Positions 34,971-42,592 of a DNA stretch of 64,000 nt are shown here, piece by piece (the first letter of the stretch is position 1; each line of letters opens with the position of its first letter). Made by a program: the position numbers and the translations under genes. Source of the DNA: Amycolatopsis balhimycina FH 1894. Its GTDB lineage: Bacteria > Actinomycetota > Actinomycetes > Mycobacteriales > Pseudonocardiaceae. Location: the NCBI RefSeq assembly GCF_000384295.1, contig NZ_KB913037.1, forward strand, positions 3,148,649 through 3,212,648, read 5' to 3'. Below the pieces are notes generated by a model. It was not told the origin of the DNA. It did not search any database and saw only the letters and a program-made list of their open reading frames with translations.

Positions 34971-35702
34971 ATGACGACAACCATCAGGCCGGCGGGCACC
35001 GGGGACGCCCCGCGGATCGCGGTCCTGCTCGAGCAGCTGGGATATCCGACCGACGAAGCGCGGGTCCGGGCCCGGCTGGACGACTGGCTGACCGACCCGC
35101 GCAGTGTGCTGATCGTCGCGGAGTCGGACGGCCTGGTGGTGGGGGTCGCCGCGTTCCACGCGATGCCCCTGCTGGAGCGCGACGGACGCCGGGGCCGCCT
35201 GGTGGCACTCGTCGTCGACGACTCGTGCCGCGGCCAGGGCGTGGGCCGCGCACTGGTGACCGAAGTCGAGCGCGAAGCGCTCCGCCTCGGGTGCCGGGAG
35301 CTGGAGGTCACCAGCAACCGGGCCCGCGAAGCCGCGCACAGCTTCTACCGCGGCCTCGGCTACGACGACGTCTGCGCCAAGTCGGCCCGCTTCCTCAAGT
35401 CCCTGGACCAGAACGGAAGCCGTGAATGGCACATTGAGGGACTTCAAGTCCCTCAATGTGCCATTCACGGCTTTGGCCGCCCGGCGAGGTTCTCGAGCAT
35501 CAGGGTGAGCGTGAACTCGAAACGGTCGTGCCCGGTGCCGGAAGTCAGTTCGGCCGCGTGGCGCCGGGTGCAGGGGAACCGGTCGGCGGGCAAGGCGCTG
35601 AACCGCTCGATGAGCTCGTCGCGGCCGAGAACCCAGTCGTCGGCGTGGTTTCGCTGTCGCTGCCGGACGAGTGAGCGTTCCAGGGCGTACGCGCTGACGT
35701 AG
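34971..35702 (+). CDS. GNAT family N-acetyltransferase, reading through into the neighbouring gene
   Basis: The GNAT domain occupies residues 1-145: TTTIRPAGTGDAPRIAVLLEQLGYPTD, the VALVVDDSCRGQGVGRALV acetyl-CoA pyrophosphate loop (RGQGVG), and the C-terminal AHSFYRGLGYDDVCAKSARF signature. GNAT enzymes transfer acetyl from acetyl-CoA to amines or antibiotics. The domain ends near 35400, but the frame has no stop there. It runs through palindrome E and 230 bases antisense to the TetR gene, ending at 35702 and adding about 90 low-complexity residues. The palindrome probably replaced the original stop. Start ATG at 34971. Confidence 0.82.
   Translation: MTTTIRPAGTGDAPRIAVLLEQLGYPTDEARVRARLDDWLTDPRSVLIVAESDGLVVGVAAFHAMPLLERDGRRGRLVALVVDDSCRGQGVGRALVTEVEREALRLGCRELEVTSNRAREAAHSFYRGLGYDDVCAKSARFLKSLDQNGSREWHIEGLQVPQCAIHGFGRPARFSSIRVSVNSKRSCPVPEVSSAAWRRVQGNRSAGKALNRSMSSSRPRTQSSAWFRCRCRTSERSRAYALT
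35417..35473. repeat. Intergenic palindrome E (55-57 base near-perfect hairpin)
   Basis: 28-base arms 35417-35444 and 35446-35473 around one base, containing GTGAATGGCACATTGAGGG and its complement. It holds the TetR stop codon (35465-35467) and interrupts the end of the GNAT frame. It could serve as a bidirectional terminator for the convergent pair. Confidence 0.85.
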
Positions 35703-36202
35703 AGGGTGAGCGCGTCGAGCGCCCACGCGGCGGCCTGCGGTTCGACGCCTCCGGCGAGCAGGATGGCCAGAATCCCTTCGCCCAGCCGCAGCGTTTCGAG
35801 GTGGGTGGGGACCATGGCCAGTGCGGCGCGGGAGACGCCGGGGTACTTCAGGTAGACGTCCCGGAGCTGCGCGTAGACGTCGTGGATCTGCTCCCGCCAC
35901 GACGCCGGGTCGGGCTCGGGCAGCTCGATCCCGGCGCAGAGCCGGCCGACGAGCAGGTCGTCGAGGTCGTCCTTGTTGAGGATGTGCGCGTACAGCGAGG
36001 ACGGGCCGGTGCCGAGCACCGCGGCGACCCGCCGGATCGTCAGCGCGTCGTAGCCCTCGGCGGCGATGACCTGCAGCGCGGCGTCGGTGATCCGGTCGGC
36101 CGTGATCGGGGTCTTCCGCGGCGCCGTCGGCGCGGAGTCCGTGGGGAGTCCGGCGTGGCGGGCCGCGCGGCGCTCTCGGGGTTCGGCGGGCATGCCGGTC
36201 AC
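35465..36202 (-). CDS. TetR family repressor with TetR_C_1-type C-terminal domain
   Basis: 245 residues. The HTH is at about 33-75 (ITDAALQVIAAEGYDALTIRRVAAVLGTGPSSLYAHILNKDDL) and the C-terminal domain (about 95-235) resembles the tetracycline-repressor type: LYAQLRDVYLKYPGVSRAALAMVPTHLETLRLGEGILAILLAGGV. It is divergent from an MFS drug exporter across 43 bases that hold three tandem GAACTNAGTTC palindromes, so it very likely represses both genes and is released by the exporter's substrate. Start GTG at 36202; an ATG at 36193 is an alternative. Confidence 0.9.
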   Translation of the reverse strand: MTGMPAEPRERRAARHAGLPTDSAPTAPRKTPITADRITDAALQVIAAEGYDALTIRRVAAVLGTGPSSLYAHILNKDDLDDLLVGRLCAGIELPEPDPASWREQIHDVYAQLRDVYLKYPGVSRAALAMVPTHLETLRLGEGILAILLAGGVEPQAAAWALDALTLYVSAYALERSLVRQRQRNHADDWVLGRDELIERFSALPADRFPCTRRHAAELTSGTGHDRFEFTLTLMLENLAGRPKP

Positions 36203-36208
36203 TCTACC

Positions 36209-36265
36209 TTGACACGAACTTAGTTCGTCATCTAGAACTTAGTTCGTGTCTACTGAACTAAGTTC
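36209..36265 (+). promoter_or_regulatory. MFS exporter promoter overlapped by three TetR-type operators
   Basis: Three palindromes: ACGAACTTAGTTCGT (36214-36228), GAACTTAGTTC (36235-36245) and GAACTAAGTTC (36255-36265), with centres 19-20 bases apart, about two helical turns. A promoter for the plus strand fits TTGACA (36209-36214), an 18-base spacer and TAGAAC (36233-36238). Operators 1 and 2 overlap it. The predicted transcription start falls at about 36245, at the GTG of the exporter, suggesting a leaderless mRNA. The TetR gene starts 7 bases left of the -35 box and is probably autoregulated. Confidence 0.75.
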
Positions 36266-37682
36266 GCCTCGCGTGACTCCGCTTCCCCTCGGCCGGGCGT
36301 GGCTGGTCCTGGTGGCCGTGGTCGTCGCCGAGCTCATGGACCTCGTCGACACGAGCGTCGCCAACCTCGCCGGGCCGGCGATCCGCGCCGATCTCGGCGG
36401 CGGGCCGATGACCCTGCAATGGGTCCTGTCCGGCTACACCGCGGCGTTCGCCCTCGGCCTGGTCACCTCCGGCAGGCTCGGCGACGTGCTCGGCCGCCGG
36501 CGGCTGTTCCTGCTCGGCATGGCCGGCTTCACCCTCGCGTCGCTGGCCTGCGGCCTCGCGCCCGGCCCCGGCTTCCTCATCTCCGCCCGCGTGGTCCAGG
36601 GCCTGTGCGGGTCGGTGATGATCCCGCAGGGCATGGCACTGGTGAAGATCGTCTTCCCGCCCGCGCACCTGCGCAAGGCGCTGATGCCGATGGGCCCGAT
36701 CATGGGCCTGGCCACGGTGGCCGGGCCGATCCTCGCCGGCTGGCTGCTGCACCTGGATCTGTTCGGCAGCCGGTGGCGCTCGATCTTCCTGATCAACGTC
36801 CCGTTCGGCGTCCTCGCCGCCGTGCTCGGCTGGTACGTCCTCCCGCGAAACGGCGGCGAAGACCGCGGTGCCCGCCTCGACCCGCGTGGCGTTGGCCTGC
36901 TCACCGCCGGTTCGGCGCTGCTGATCGTGCCGCTCATCCAGGGCCGCGACCTGGGCTGGCCCCTGTGGACCCACGCGATGATCGCGGCCGCGCTGGTGGC
37001 GTTCGGCCTGTTCGCCGTGTCCGAACGCCGCAGCCGCCACCCGGTCGTCACGCCGTCGCTGTTCGGCAAGCGCGGCTTCGTCGTGGGCCTGCTGATCGTC
37101 GGCGGGTTCTACGCCTCGCTCAGCGCGTTCGTCCTGGTCGTCAACCTGCTGCTCCAGTCGGGCTTGGGCTGGACGCCGCTGGCCGCCGGCCTCGCGCTGA
37201 TCCCCTGGGCGGCGGGGACCGCGCTCGCCACACTGGCCTCCGGCGCGGTGCTCGCCGGGAAACTCGGGCGCACCGGCCTGCACCTGGGACTGTCCGTCAC
37301 GGTGGCCGGCCTGCTCGCGCTCTGGTGGTCCACCGCGCACTGGGGCGAAGCGATCACCGCGGGGACGCTGGCACCGGCGTTGTTCGTGACCGGCGCGGGT
37401 TCCGGGCTGCTGTTCATCCCCCTGTTCGACTTCATCCTCGGCGAGGCCACGGCCGAGGAGGTCGGCACCGGCGCCGGCCTGCTCAACGCCGCCCAGCAGT
37501 TCGCCGGCGCGATCGGCGTCGCCGCACTCGGCACGGTGTTCTTCGCCCGCGCCGGGCAGCCGTCCCCCGCATCCTTCCTCGCCGCCGCCGAACTGGTTTT
37601 CGGCCTCTGCGCCGGCGTCTGCCTGCTGGCACTGTCCCTGGTCGGGCTCCTGCCGAGGCACGCCCAGCCGGCACCGCACTAG
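36246..37682 (+). CDS. MFS drug efflux transporter, DHA2 (EmrB/QacA) family
   Basis: 478 residues with about 14 membrane segments. Characteristic parts are the acidic TM1 LMDLVDTSVANLAGPAI, motif A in GRLGDVLGRRRLFL, and motif C-like GPIMGLATVAGPILAGWLL in TM5. Proton-driven export of small hydrophobic drugs is the family role. The promoter position supports a leaderless start at GTG 36246; a GTG at 36273 is the alternative, which would leave the third operator outside the coding region. No clear ribosome-binding site is visible for either. Divergent from its likely repressor. Confidence 0.9.
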   Translation: MSTELSSPRVTPLPLGRAWLVLVAVVVAELMDLVDTSVANLAGPAIRADLGGGPMTLQWVLSGYTAAFALGLVTSGRLGDVLGRRRLFLLGMAGFTLASLACGLAPGPGFLISARVVQGLCGSVMIPQGMALVKIVFPPAHLRKALMPMGPIMGLATVAGPILAGWLLHLDLFGSRWRSIFLINVPFGVLAAVLGWYVLPRNGGEDRGARLDPRGVGLLTAGSALLIVPLIQGRDLGWPLWTHAMIAAALVAFGLFAVSERRSRHPVVTPSLFGKRGFVVGLLIVGGFYASLSAFVLVVNLLLQSGLGWTPLAAGLALIPWAAGTALATLASGAVLAGKLGRTGLHLGLSVTVAGLLALWWSTAHWGEAITAGTLAPALFVTGAGSGLLFIPLFDFILGEATAEEVGTGAGLLNAAQQFAGAIGVAALGTVFFARAGQPSPASFLAAAELVFGLCAGVCLLALSLVGLLPRHAQPAPH

Positions 37683-37706
37683 CCGGCGTTCGAGTCGGGC
37701 ACCGCA

Positions 37707-38558
37707 CTAGCCGCGGGCGGGCACCTCGGGACCGGCGACGGCCAGCAGCTCCAGCACCTCTCCGGCCTCTTTCGCCGCTCCTTCACGAAAACTCGCGTCG
37801 AGCTTCCGGAACAGGCGCTCGGCCCGGCCGGCGGGCCAGCCGCCGGGCAGGTGCTCGGCCGGGAGGTGCGGGTCCCGGCGGATGACCTGCAGCCAGTCGG
37901 TGTGCAGCATCAGCCGGCGGGTGAGGTCGTCCGGCCACGACGACCGCGCGGTGTCCCACTTCGCCAGGAAGTCGAGGTAGCGCGCCTCGATCGTCTCCGT
38001 GTCGAACGCCTTGCGGACCAGTTCGGCGGACTCCGTCGGCTTCGCCGGGCGGGCCGTCAGGACCGTGACGTGCCCGGCGAGGTCGAGCTGCTCGATGATG
38101 GCCGTGACGTCGCGGAGGCCCGCGGCCACCCACAGGCCGTTCTGGAGCGGGCCGAAGCCCTCCCAGGTCAGCTGGGTGCGCAGGTCGTGGCGGTCGCCGC
38201 GGCGGCTGTCCGGGAGGGAGAAGCCCACCAGCGTCCAGTCGCCGTCCCCGGCGCGGTTGACCGCGCCCGTCTCCCAGACCCGGCGGCGGCCGTCCTCCAG
38301 CACCATGGCCAGGCGCGGGCTGAGTCCGAAGTAGACCTTCCGGCCGTCGCGGTGCCGGGTCAGCAGGCCACGGCTCGCCATGCGGGTCAGCGTGGACCGG
38401 ACCGCCTCCTCCGAGACGCCGATCCGCGCGAACACCTCGATCACGCTGCCCGAGGAGATCGCCACCGCCCGGCCGAGCACGTGGATGCCGAGGAAGGTCA
38501 GCATCACGGACTTCGCACGGGGCGTGGAGCCGCCCTCGTCGAGTCGCACCTTCGCCAC
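37707..38558 (-). CDS. PaaX family transcriptional regulator
   Basis: 283 residues. N-terminal winged helix (about 20-85, SVMLTFLGIHVLGRAVAISSG, EEAVRSTLTRMASRGLLTRHRDGRKVYFGLS), a middle PaaX domain with DGDWTLVGFSLPDSRRGDRHDLRTQLTWEGFGPLQNGLWVA, and a C-terminal helical part with LAKWDTARSSWPDDLTRRLMLHTDWLQVIRRDPHLPAEHLPGGWPA. PaaX proteins repress aromatic-acid catabolic genes and respond to aryl-CoA. Here it lies divergent from an MHS transporter and the promoter between them carries a palindrome. Start GTG at 38558, chosen because family similarity begins there; no strong ribosome-binding site. Confidence 0.88.
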   Translation of the reverse strand: MAKVRLDEGGSTPRAKSVMLTFLGIHVLGRAVAISSGSVIEVFARIGVSEEAVRSTLTRMASRGLLTRHRDGRKVYFGLSPRLAMVLEDGRRRVWETGAVNRAGDGDWTLVGFSLPDSRRGDRHDLRTQLTWEGFGPLQNGLWVAAGLRDVTAIIEQLDLAGHVTVLTARPAKPTESAELVRKAFDTETIEARYLDFLAKWDTARSSWPDDLTRRLMLHTDWLQVIRRDPHLPAEHLPGGWPAGRAERLFRKLDASFREGAAKEAGEVLELLAVAGPEVPARG

Positions 38559-38607
38559 CCCCCGAGCGTAGCTCCTGGCAAGAGGCCAGTTGATGTTGTG
38601 CAGAATG

Positions 38608-38636
38608 TTGACGGCCGTCATGACGGTGACTAACGT
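38608..38636 (+). promoter_or_regulatory. Promoter of the MHS transporter with an embedded palindrome
   Basis: TTGACG (38608-38613), a 17-base spacer and TAACGT (38631-38636) give a near-consensus promoter about 90 bases upstream of the transporter start. Inside it lie TGACGGCCGTCA (38609-38620, perfect palindrome) and CGTCATGACG (38616-38625, perfect palindrome), overlapping. A repressor bound there would cover the promoter; the divergent PaaX regulator is the natural candidate. Confidence 0.65.
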
Positions 38637-38724
38637 GATCCGGGCCACGACGGGAGGTGCCGCCGGCACCGTCCCCTTCGGACGAACCTGTTGCCGTGCC
38701 CCACCCCCAACGACGAGGGTCCCC

Positions 38725-40035
38725 ATGAGCACTCAGCTCCGCAGAGCGGTCACGTCGAGCTTCCTCGGCAGTCTCATCGAGTACTACGACTTCCTCCTCT
38801 ACGCCACGGCCAGCGCGGTCGTCTTCGGCAAGGTCTTCTTCACCGGCCTCGACCCGGCACTCGCCACGGTCGCCAGCTTCGGCACGTTCACCACCGGCTA
38901 CCTCGCCCGGCCGCTCGGCGGCCTGCTGTTCGGCCATTTCGGCGATCGGCTGGGCCGCAAGCGGATGCTCGTGCTCACCATGAGCCTGATGGGCGTCGCG
39001 AGCTTCCTCATCGGCCTGCTCCCCGGCTACGCCACGATCGGGCCCCTCGCCCCACTCGGCCTGGTGCTGCTCCGCGTCGTCCAGGGCGTCGCGGTCGGCG
39101 GCGAATGGGGCGGCGCGGTCCTGATGTCGGCCGAACACGCGAAATCACGCCGGGGCCTGTGGGCCGGTTTCACGAACGCCGGCGCGCCGAGCGGCATGGT
39201 CCTCTCGACGCTCGCGATGTCCGGCACCGCCGCGTTCACCTCCGAGGCGGACTTCCTCGCGTGGGGCTGGCGGATCCCGTTCCTGCTCAGCATCGTCCTG
39301 CTCGCGATCGGCCTGTTCGTCCGCTCGCGCGTCGAGGAAACTCCGGCGTTCCTGGCCACCCGGAAGGAAAAGCGGAGCCGCATCCCGCTGGTCGCCGTGC
39401 TGCGGGATCACCCGCGGGCGCTCGTGCTGGGCGTGGGCGTCGGGCTTTCCGCGTTCGTCGTCCAGGCCACGCTGACCACGTTCGTCCTCGCCTACGGTGT
39501 CAAGCAAGGACATCCGCGGCAGGAGGTGCTCAACGCGCTCACCCTGTCCTCGGCCTGCGCGGTGGCCGGCATCCTGCTGTGGTCCGCGCTGTCCGACCGC
39601 GTCGGGCGCCGCCCGGTCGTGCTGGCCGGCGTGGTCCTGATGGCGGGGTTCGGGTTCCTGCTGTTCCCGATGGTGCGCAGCGGCAGCGGGCTGCTGCTCG
39701 TCCTGGCGCTGGTGATCGGCCAGGGCGTGATCCACCCGATGATGTACGGGCCGCTGGCCGCCCTCTACACCGAGCTCTTCGCCACCGAAAACCGGTACAC
39801 CGGCGCGTCGCTGGGTTACCAGCTCGCCGGGCTCGGCGCCGGGTTCGCCCCGCTGATCTTCGCCGAGCTCCAGCGCGGCAGCACGTCGACCACGCCGGTC
39901 TCGTGGACGATCGCCGCGTTCTGCCTGCTGTCCGCCCTTTGCCTGCTGGCGCTGCGGGAGACGAGCCACCGCTCGATCACGCCGGACGAACCGGCGCTGA
40001 CCCAGGCGGACCAACGGGAAGGACACCGCGCATGA
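38725..40035 (+). CDS. MHS family MFS transporter (metabolite:H+ symporter, ShiA-like)
   Basis: 436 residues, 12 membrane segments. It begins VTSSFLGSLIEYYDFLLYATASAVVF, typical of the MHS family, followed by LARPLGGLLFGHFGDRLGRKRML (motif A) and RVVQGVAVGGEWGGAVLM. MHS porters import organic acids, osmolytes or shikimate with protons. Start ATG at 38725 preceded by GAGG. Its stop overlaps the start of the hydrolase gene (ATGA), so the two are co-translated. With the PaaX regulator this suggests uptake of an aromatic acid, perhaps released by the exported hydrolase. Confidence 0.88.
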   Translation: MSTQLRRAVTSSFLGSLIEYYDFLLYATASAVVFGKVFFTGLDPALATVASFGTFTTGYLARPLGGLLFGHFGDRLGRKRMLVLTMSLMGVASFLIGLLPGYATIGPLAPLGLVLLRVVQGVAVGGEWGGAVLMSAEHAKSRRGLWAGFTNAGAPSGMVLSTLAMSGTAAFTSEADFLAWGWRIPFLLSIVLLAIGLFVRSRVEETPAFLATRKEKRSRIPLVAVLRDHPRALVLGVGVGLSAFVVQATLTTFVLAYGVKQGHPRQEVLNALTLSSACAVAGILLWSALSDRVGRRPVVLAGVVLMAGFGFLLFPMVRSGSGLLLVLALVIGQGVIHPMMYGPLAALYTELFATENRYTGASLGYQLAGLGAGFAPLIFAELQRGSTSTTPVSWTIAAFCLLSALCLLALRETSHRSITPDEPALTQADQREGHRA

Positions 40036-41384
40036 GCACGTGGCCACGCCGGATCGGCGCGCTCGTCGCCGCGACGCTGACCGCGATCGGGCTCACGACG
40101 GGGGGCGCCGCGCACGCCGCGACGCCCACGCACTACACCGGGCTCCTCCCGGACGGCGGGAGCTGGGTGGCCGACGTCCCCGGCGCGTGGAACGGCACCG
40201 TCATCCTCTACAGCCACGGCTTCGGGCCGCTCGTGGCACGCGACGCGCCCGACGAGCCGACCGGGCAGGCCCTGCTGGCCGGGGGCTACGCGCTGGTCGG
40301 CTCCTCCTACAGCGGGCCGTCGTTCTGGGCGCTCGGCTCCGCGGTCCGTGACCAGTTCGCTTCGCTGGAGGCGCTCGCCCAGCGGATCGGGAAGCCCCGG
40401 CGCACCATCGCGTGGGGCACGTCGATGGGCGGGCTGGTCAGCGCCCTCGAAGCCGAGTCCGGCGGCCACCGGCTCGACGGGGCCCTGACCACCTGCGGCC
40501 TGGTCGCGGGCGCGCTCAACCTCAACAACTACCAGCTCGACGGGGAGTACGCGCTTTCCCGGCTGCTCGGCCCGGCGCAGCCGGTCAAGCTGGTCCGCTA
40601 CGCGAGCGCGGACGAAGCGAGCGCGGCGGCCGCGGCGCTGACCAAGCTCGTCGCCGACGCGCAGAGCACCGCCGCGGGCCGGGCCCGGATCGCCCTCGGC
40701 GCCGCGCTGATGAACATGCCGACGTGGTTCACCGGGCCGGCGGCGCCGGCCGACTACGCGGGTCAGGAACAGCAACAGCAGCAAGCCCTGACGCAGTTCG
40801 TGCTCGGCTTCGTCGTTTCCGGTCGCTACCAGATCGAACTCGCCGCCGGCGGGAACAGCGCGTTCAACGCGGGCGTCGACTACCGGTCGCTGCTGGCCGG
40901 CAGTGCCCTGTCCCGGCAGGTCCGCGCCCTTTACCGCGAGGCAGGTCTGGACCTCGACGCCGACCTGGCGAACCTGACCCACCACGCCGACGTCACGCCC
41001 GACCCGCGGGCCGTCGGCACCCTCGCCCGCACGTCGATGGCGACCGGACGCCTCCGCGTGCCGGAACTGACCATTCACACCACGTCGGACCACCTGGTCC
41101 CGGTCGAGCAGGAGAACTGGTACGCCCGGCGCGTGCGGGCCGCCGGCCAGGAACCCTTGCTGCGCCGGGCTTTCGTCGACGCGCCGGGGCACTGCGCCTT
41201 CCAGCCGGCGGAAACGATCGCCGCACTCCACGCCCTCGAATCCCGCATCGAAACCGGCCGGTGGACCGAAACCGCGCCGGAGAAGCTGAACGCGGCCGCG
41301 GCGGCACTCGGCACCCCCGGCCGTTACCTCCGCTTCGCCCCGGCCCCGCTCACCGGCGGCCTGGGGCAGCCCGGGCGCTGGTGA
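40032..41384 (+). CDS. Secreted alpha/beta hydrolase (esterase-like)
   Basis: 450 residues. Signal peptide at about 1-29 (RRIGALVAATLTAIGLTTGGAAHA). Hydrolase features: VILYSHGFGP near the start of the fold, the nucleophile elbow IAWGTSMGGLVSALE (Ser about 135), a large helical cap with the polyglutamine run EQQQQQ, the acidic region TIHTTSDHLVPVEQE, and DAPGHCAF with the likely catalytic His. The layout (long, secreted, single domain) resembles feruloyl-esterase or tannase-type enzymes but the substrate is not established. Translationally coupled to the MHS transporter upstream. Confidence 0.82.
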   Translation: MSTWPRRIGALVAATLTAIGLTTGGAAHAATPTHYTGLLPDGGSWVADVPGAWNGTVILYSHGFGPLVARDAPDEPTGQALLAGGYALVGSSYSGPSFWALGSAVRDQFASLEALAQRIGKPRRTIAWGTSMGGLVSALEAESGGHRLDGALTTCGLVAGALNLNNYQLDGEYALSRLLGPAQPVKLVRYASADEASAAAAALTKLVADAQSTAAGRARIALGAALMNMPTWFTGPAAPADYAGQEQQQQQALTQFVLGFVVSGRYQIELAAGGNSAFNAGVDYRSLLAGSALSRQVRALYREAGLDLDADLANLTHHADVTPDPRAVGTLARTSMATGRLRVPELTIHTTSDHLVPVEQENWYARRVRAAGQEPLLRRAFVDAPGHCAFQPAETIAALHALESRIETGRWTETAPEKLNAAAAALGTPGRYLRFAPAPLTGGLGQPGRW

Positions 41385-41547
41385 AGCCCTCGGCCGGCAC
41401 CGTCGTGGACATTTCGGCGGTGCCGGCCGGCCGGTAATCGACGGAAAGAAATCGCCACTCGCGATTTCCGGGAATGGGCACTCCATCCGGAAGTACCTCA
41501 CCTCGGACGAGGCACAGCGGATCTGGCCCGGCCTCCACCGGGGCAGC

Positions 41548-41835
41548 GTGTTCTCGATCGACCGCAACGTCGGGAGCGTCTACGGCGACGACGTGAGCCG
41601 CAAGGTCTCCTCGACGTTGACGTCCCAGCGGCAGGCACGGCAGCTGCTGTGCTTCGACGCCTCCGACCTGGTGCCGGCCACGATGACCGCGGCGTTCTAC
41701 CGGGCGGTGCTGGAGTACCTCAACGACCCCGCCCGGCTGGACCAGCTGCTGGCGGACCTGGAAACCGTCCGCAAGAACGTCCCCGCGGGCGAATGTTTGA
41801 ACGTCCCGTGTGGACAGTCCAAGGAGGAGAAGTGA
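41548..41835 (+). CDS. Hypothetical protein, probably 5'-truncated
   Basis: 95 residues from the first available start, GTG at 41548: VFSIDRNVGSVYGDD, a TSQRQARQLLCFDASDLVPATMTAAFYRAVLEYLND helical centre and a charged tail. The frame is open and protein-like for about 35 codons further upstream (IRKYLTSDEAQRIWPGLHRGS, from about 41440) but has no ATG or GTG there, so this looks like the remainder of a larger gene. No family recognised. It overlaps the Trypco1-like gene (GTGA), a family often found beside conflict-system proteases and effectors. Confidence 0.55.
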   Translation: MFSIDRNVGSVYGDDVSRKVSSTLTSQRQARQLLCFDASDLVPATMTAAFYRAVLEYLNDPARLDQLLADLETVRKNVPAGECLNVPCGQSKEEK

Positions 41836-42056
41836 CGGAGCTGGCGCGGTTCGAGCTGCAGCAGGGCGGGGAGGTGGTGGTCGAGGTCGACGCGGGACCG
41901 GCGACCACCCGGGTCGCCCGGCGCGAAGACCTGGTGCTCGAAGCGAAGGTGTCGTTCGAGCGGGCGCTGGGCGCGGTGAAGGACGCGGCGTCCGCGGCCC
42001 TCGGCCAGTTCGAGGTGAAGCTCAAATGGACGCGGCCCGCACCCGCCGCGGAATGA
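41832..42056 (+). CDS. Small CU044_2847/Trypco1-like protein, internally shortened
   Basis: 74 residues, GTG start with an excellent AAGGAGGAG site at 41821-41829. The N-terminus VTELARFELQQGGEVVVEVD and the FERALGAVKDAASAALGQF helix match the small domain that NCBI calls CU044_2847 and that was described as trypsin-co-occurring domain 1. The usual C-terminal GVKLxAEAGAVIA segment is reduced to FEVKLKWTRPAP, suggesting an internal deletion. Such proteins accompany trypsin-like, caspase-like or effector-associated-domain genes in bacterial conflict systems; none is intact here. Confidence 0.6.
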   Translation: MTELARFELQQGGEVVVEVDAGPATTRVARREDLVLEAKVSFERALGAVKDAASAALGQFEVKLKWTRPAPAAE

Positions 42057-42068
42057 CCGGCCCGGCCG

Positions 42069-42413
42069 TCAGGACCGGCTGACCGCGAGGAAGCCGGCCA
42101 GGGCCACGAGCGGGGCGGCGCCCAGGAGGAACAGGCCGGATCCCGCCCACCACACCGTCCGGGCCCGGATCGCCTTCCTGGCCACGCCCAGCGTGGCGAA
42201 CCCGGCGAGCGCCGCCCAGAGGGCCGGCACCGCGAACGGGACGGCGGCGGAGATCGCCGAGGCCAGGCTGATGCCGTCGTTGCCGGAGGGCAGCAGGGCG
42301 ACGATCAGGAAGACCGCGCCGAGAACGAGACCGGCGAGAACGAACAGCACGCCGGCGAGCAGCTTGGCGACGAGCTCCGCGGTCCGGCCGGAGCCGGTCA
42401 TTTCCTCGTCCAC
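42069..42413 (-). CDS. Small integral membrane protein
   Basis: 114 residues with about four membrane segments: ELVAKLLAGVLFVLAGLVLGAVFLIV, ASAISAAVPFAVPALWAALAGF, VWWAGSGLFLLG and APLVALAGFLAV. No family or motif recognised. It ends 12 bases from the Trypco1-like gene on the other strand. Start ATG at 42413; a second ATG at 42401 is possible. Function unknown. Confidence 0.65.
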   Translation of the reverse strand: MDEEMTGSGRTAELVAKLLAGVLFVLAGLVLGAVFLIVALLPSGNDGISLASAISAAVPFAVPALWAALAGFATLGVARKAIRARTVWWAGSGLFLLGAAPLVALAGFLAVSRS

Positions 42414-42592
42414 GGGTGCCGAGCATAGCCGCCCGCCGGCACCCGTCGCACTGTCACCCTATTCGTCGATTCTTTCGATTTCGATTCCTTCGACATCCGG
42501 TTCGGCGCCGCGCATAAGCTCTGCCGTTGACTGTGCGATTCAACCATGCTGCACTGGTTTTCCCACCACTGTCCGGCAGAGAGGAATCGGTC

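Noticed and set aside
41548..42056. Functional toxin-antitoxin pair
   Set aside because: Two small overlapping genes suggest it, but neither matches a toxin or antitoxin fold, and the second resembles the Trypco1 domain.
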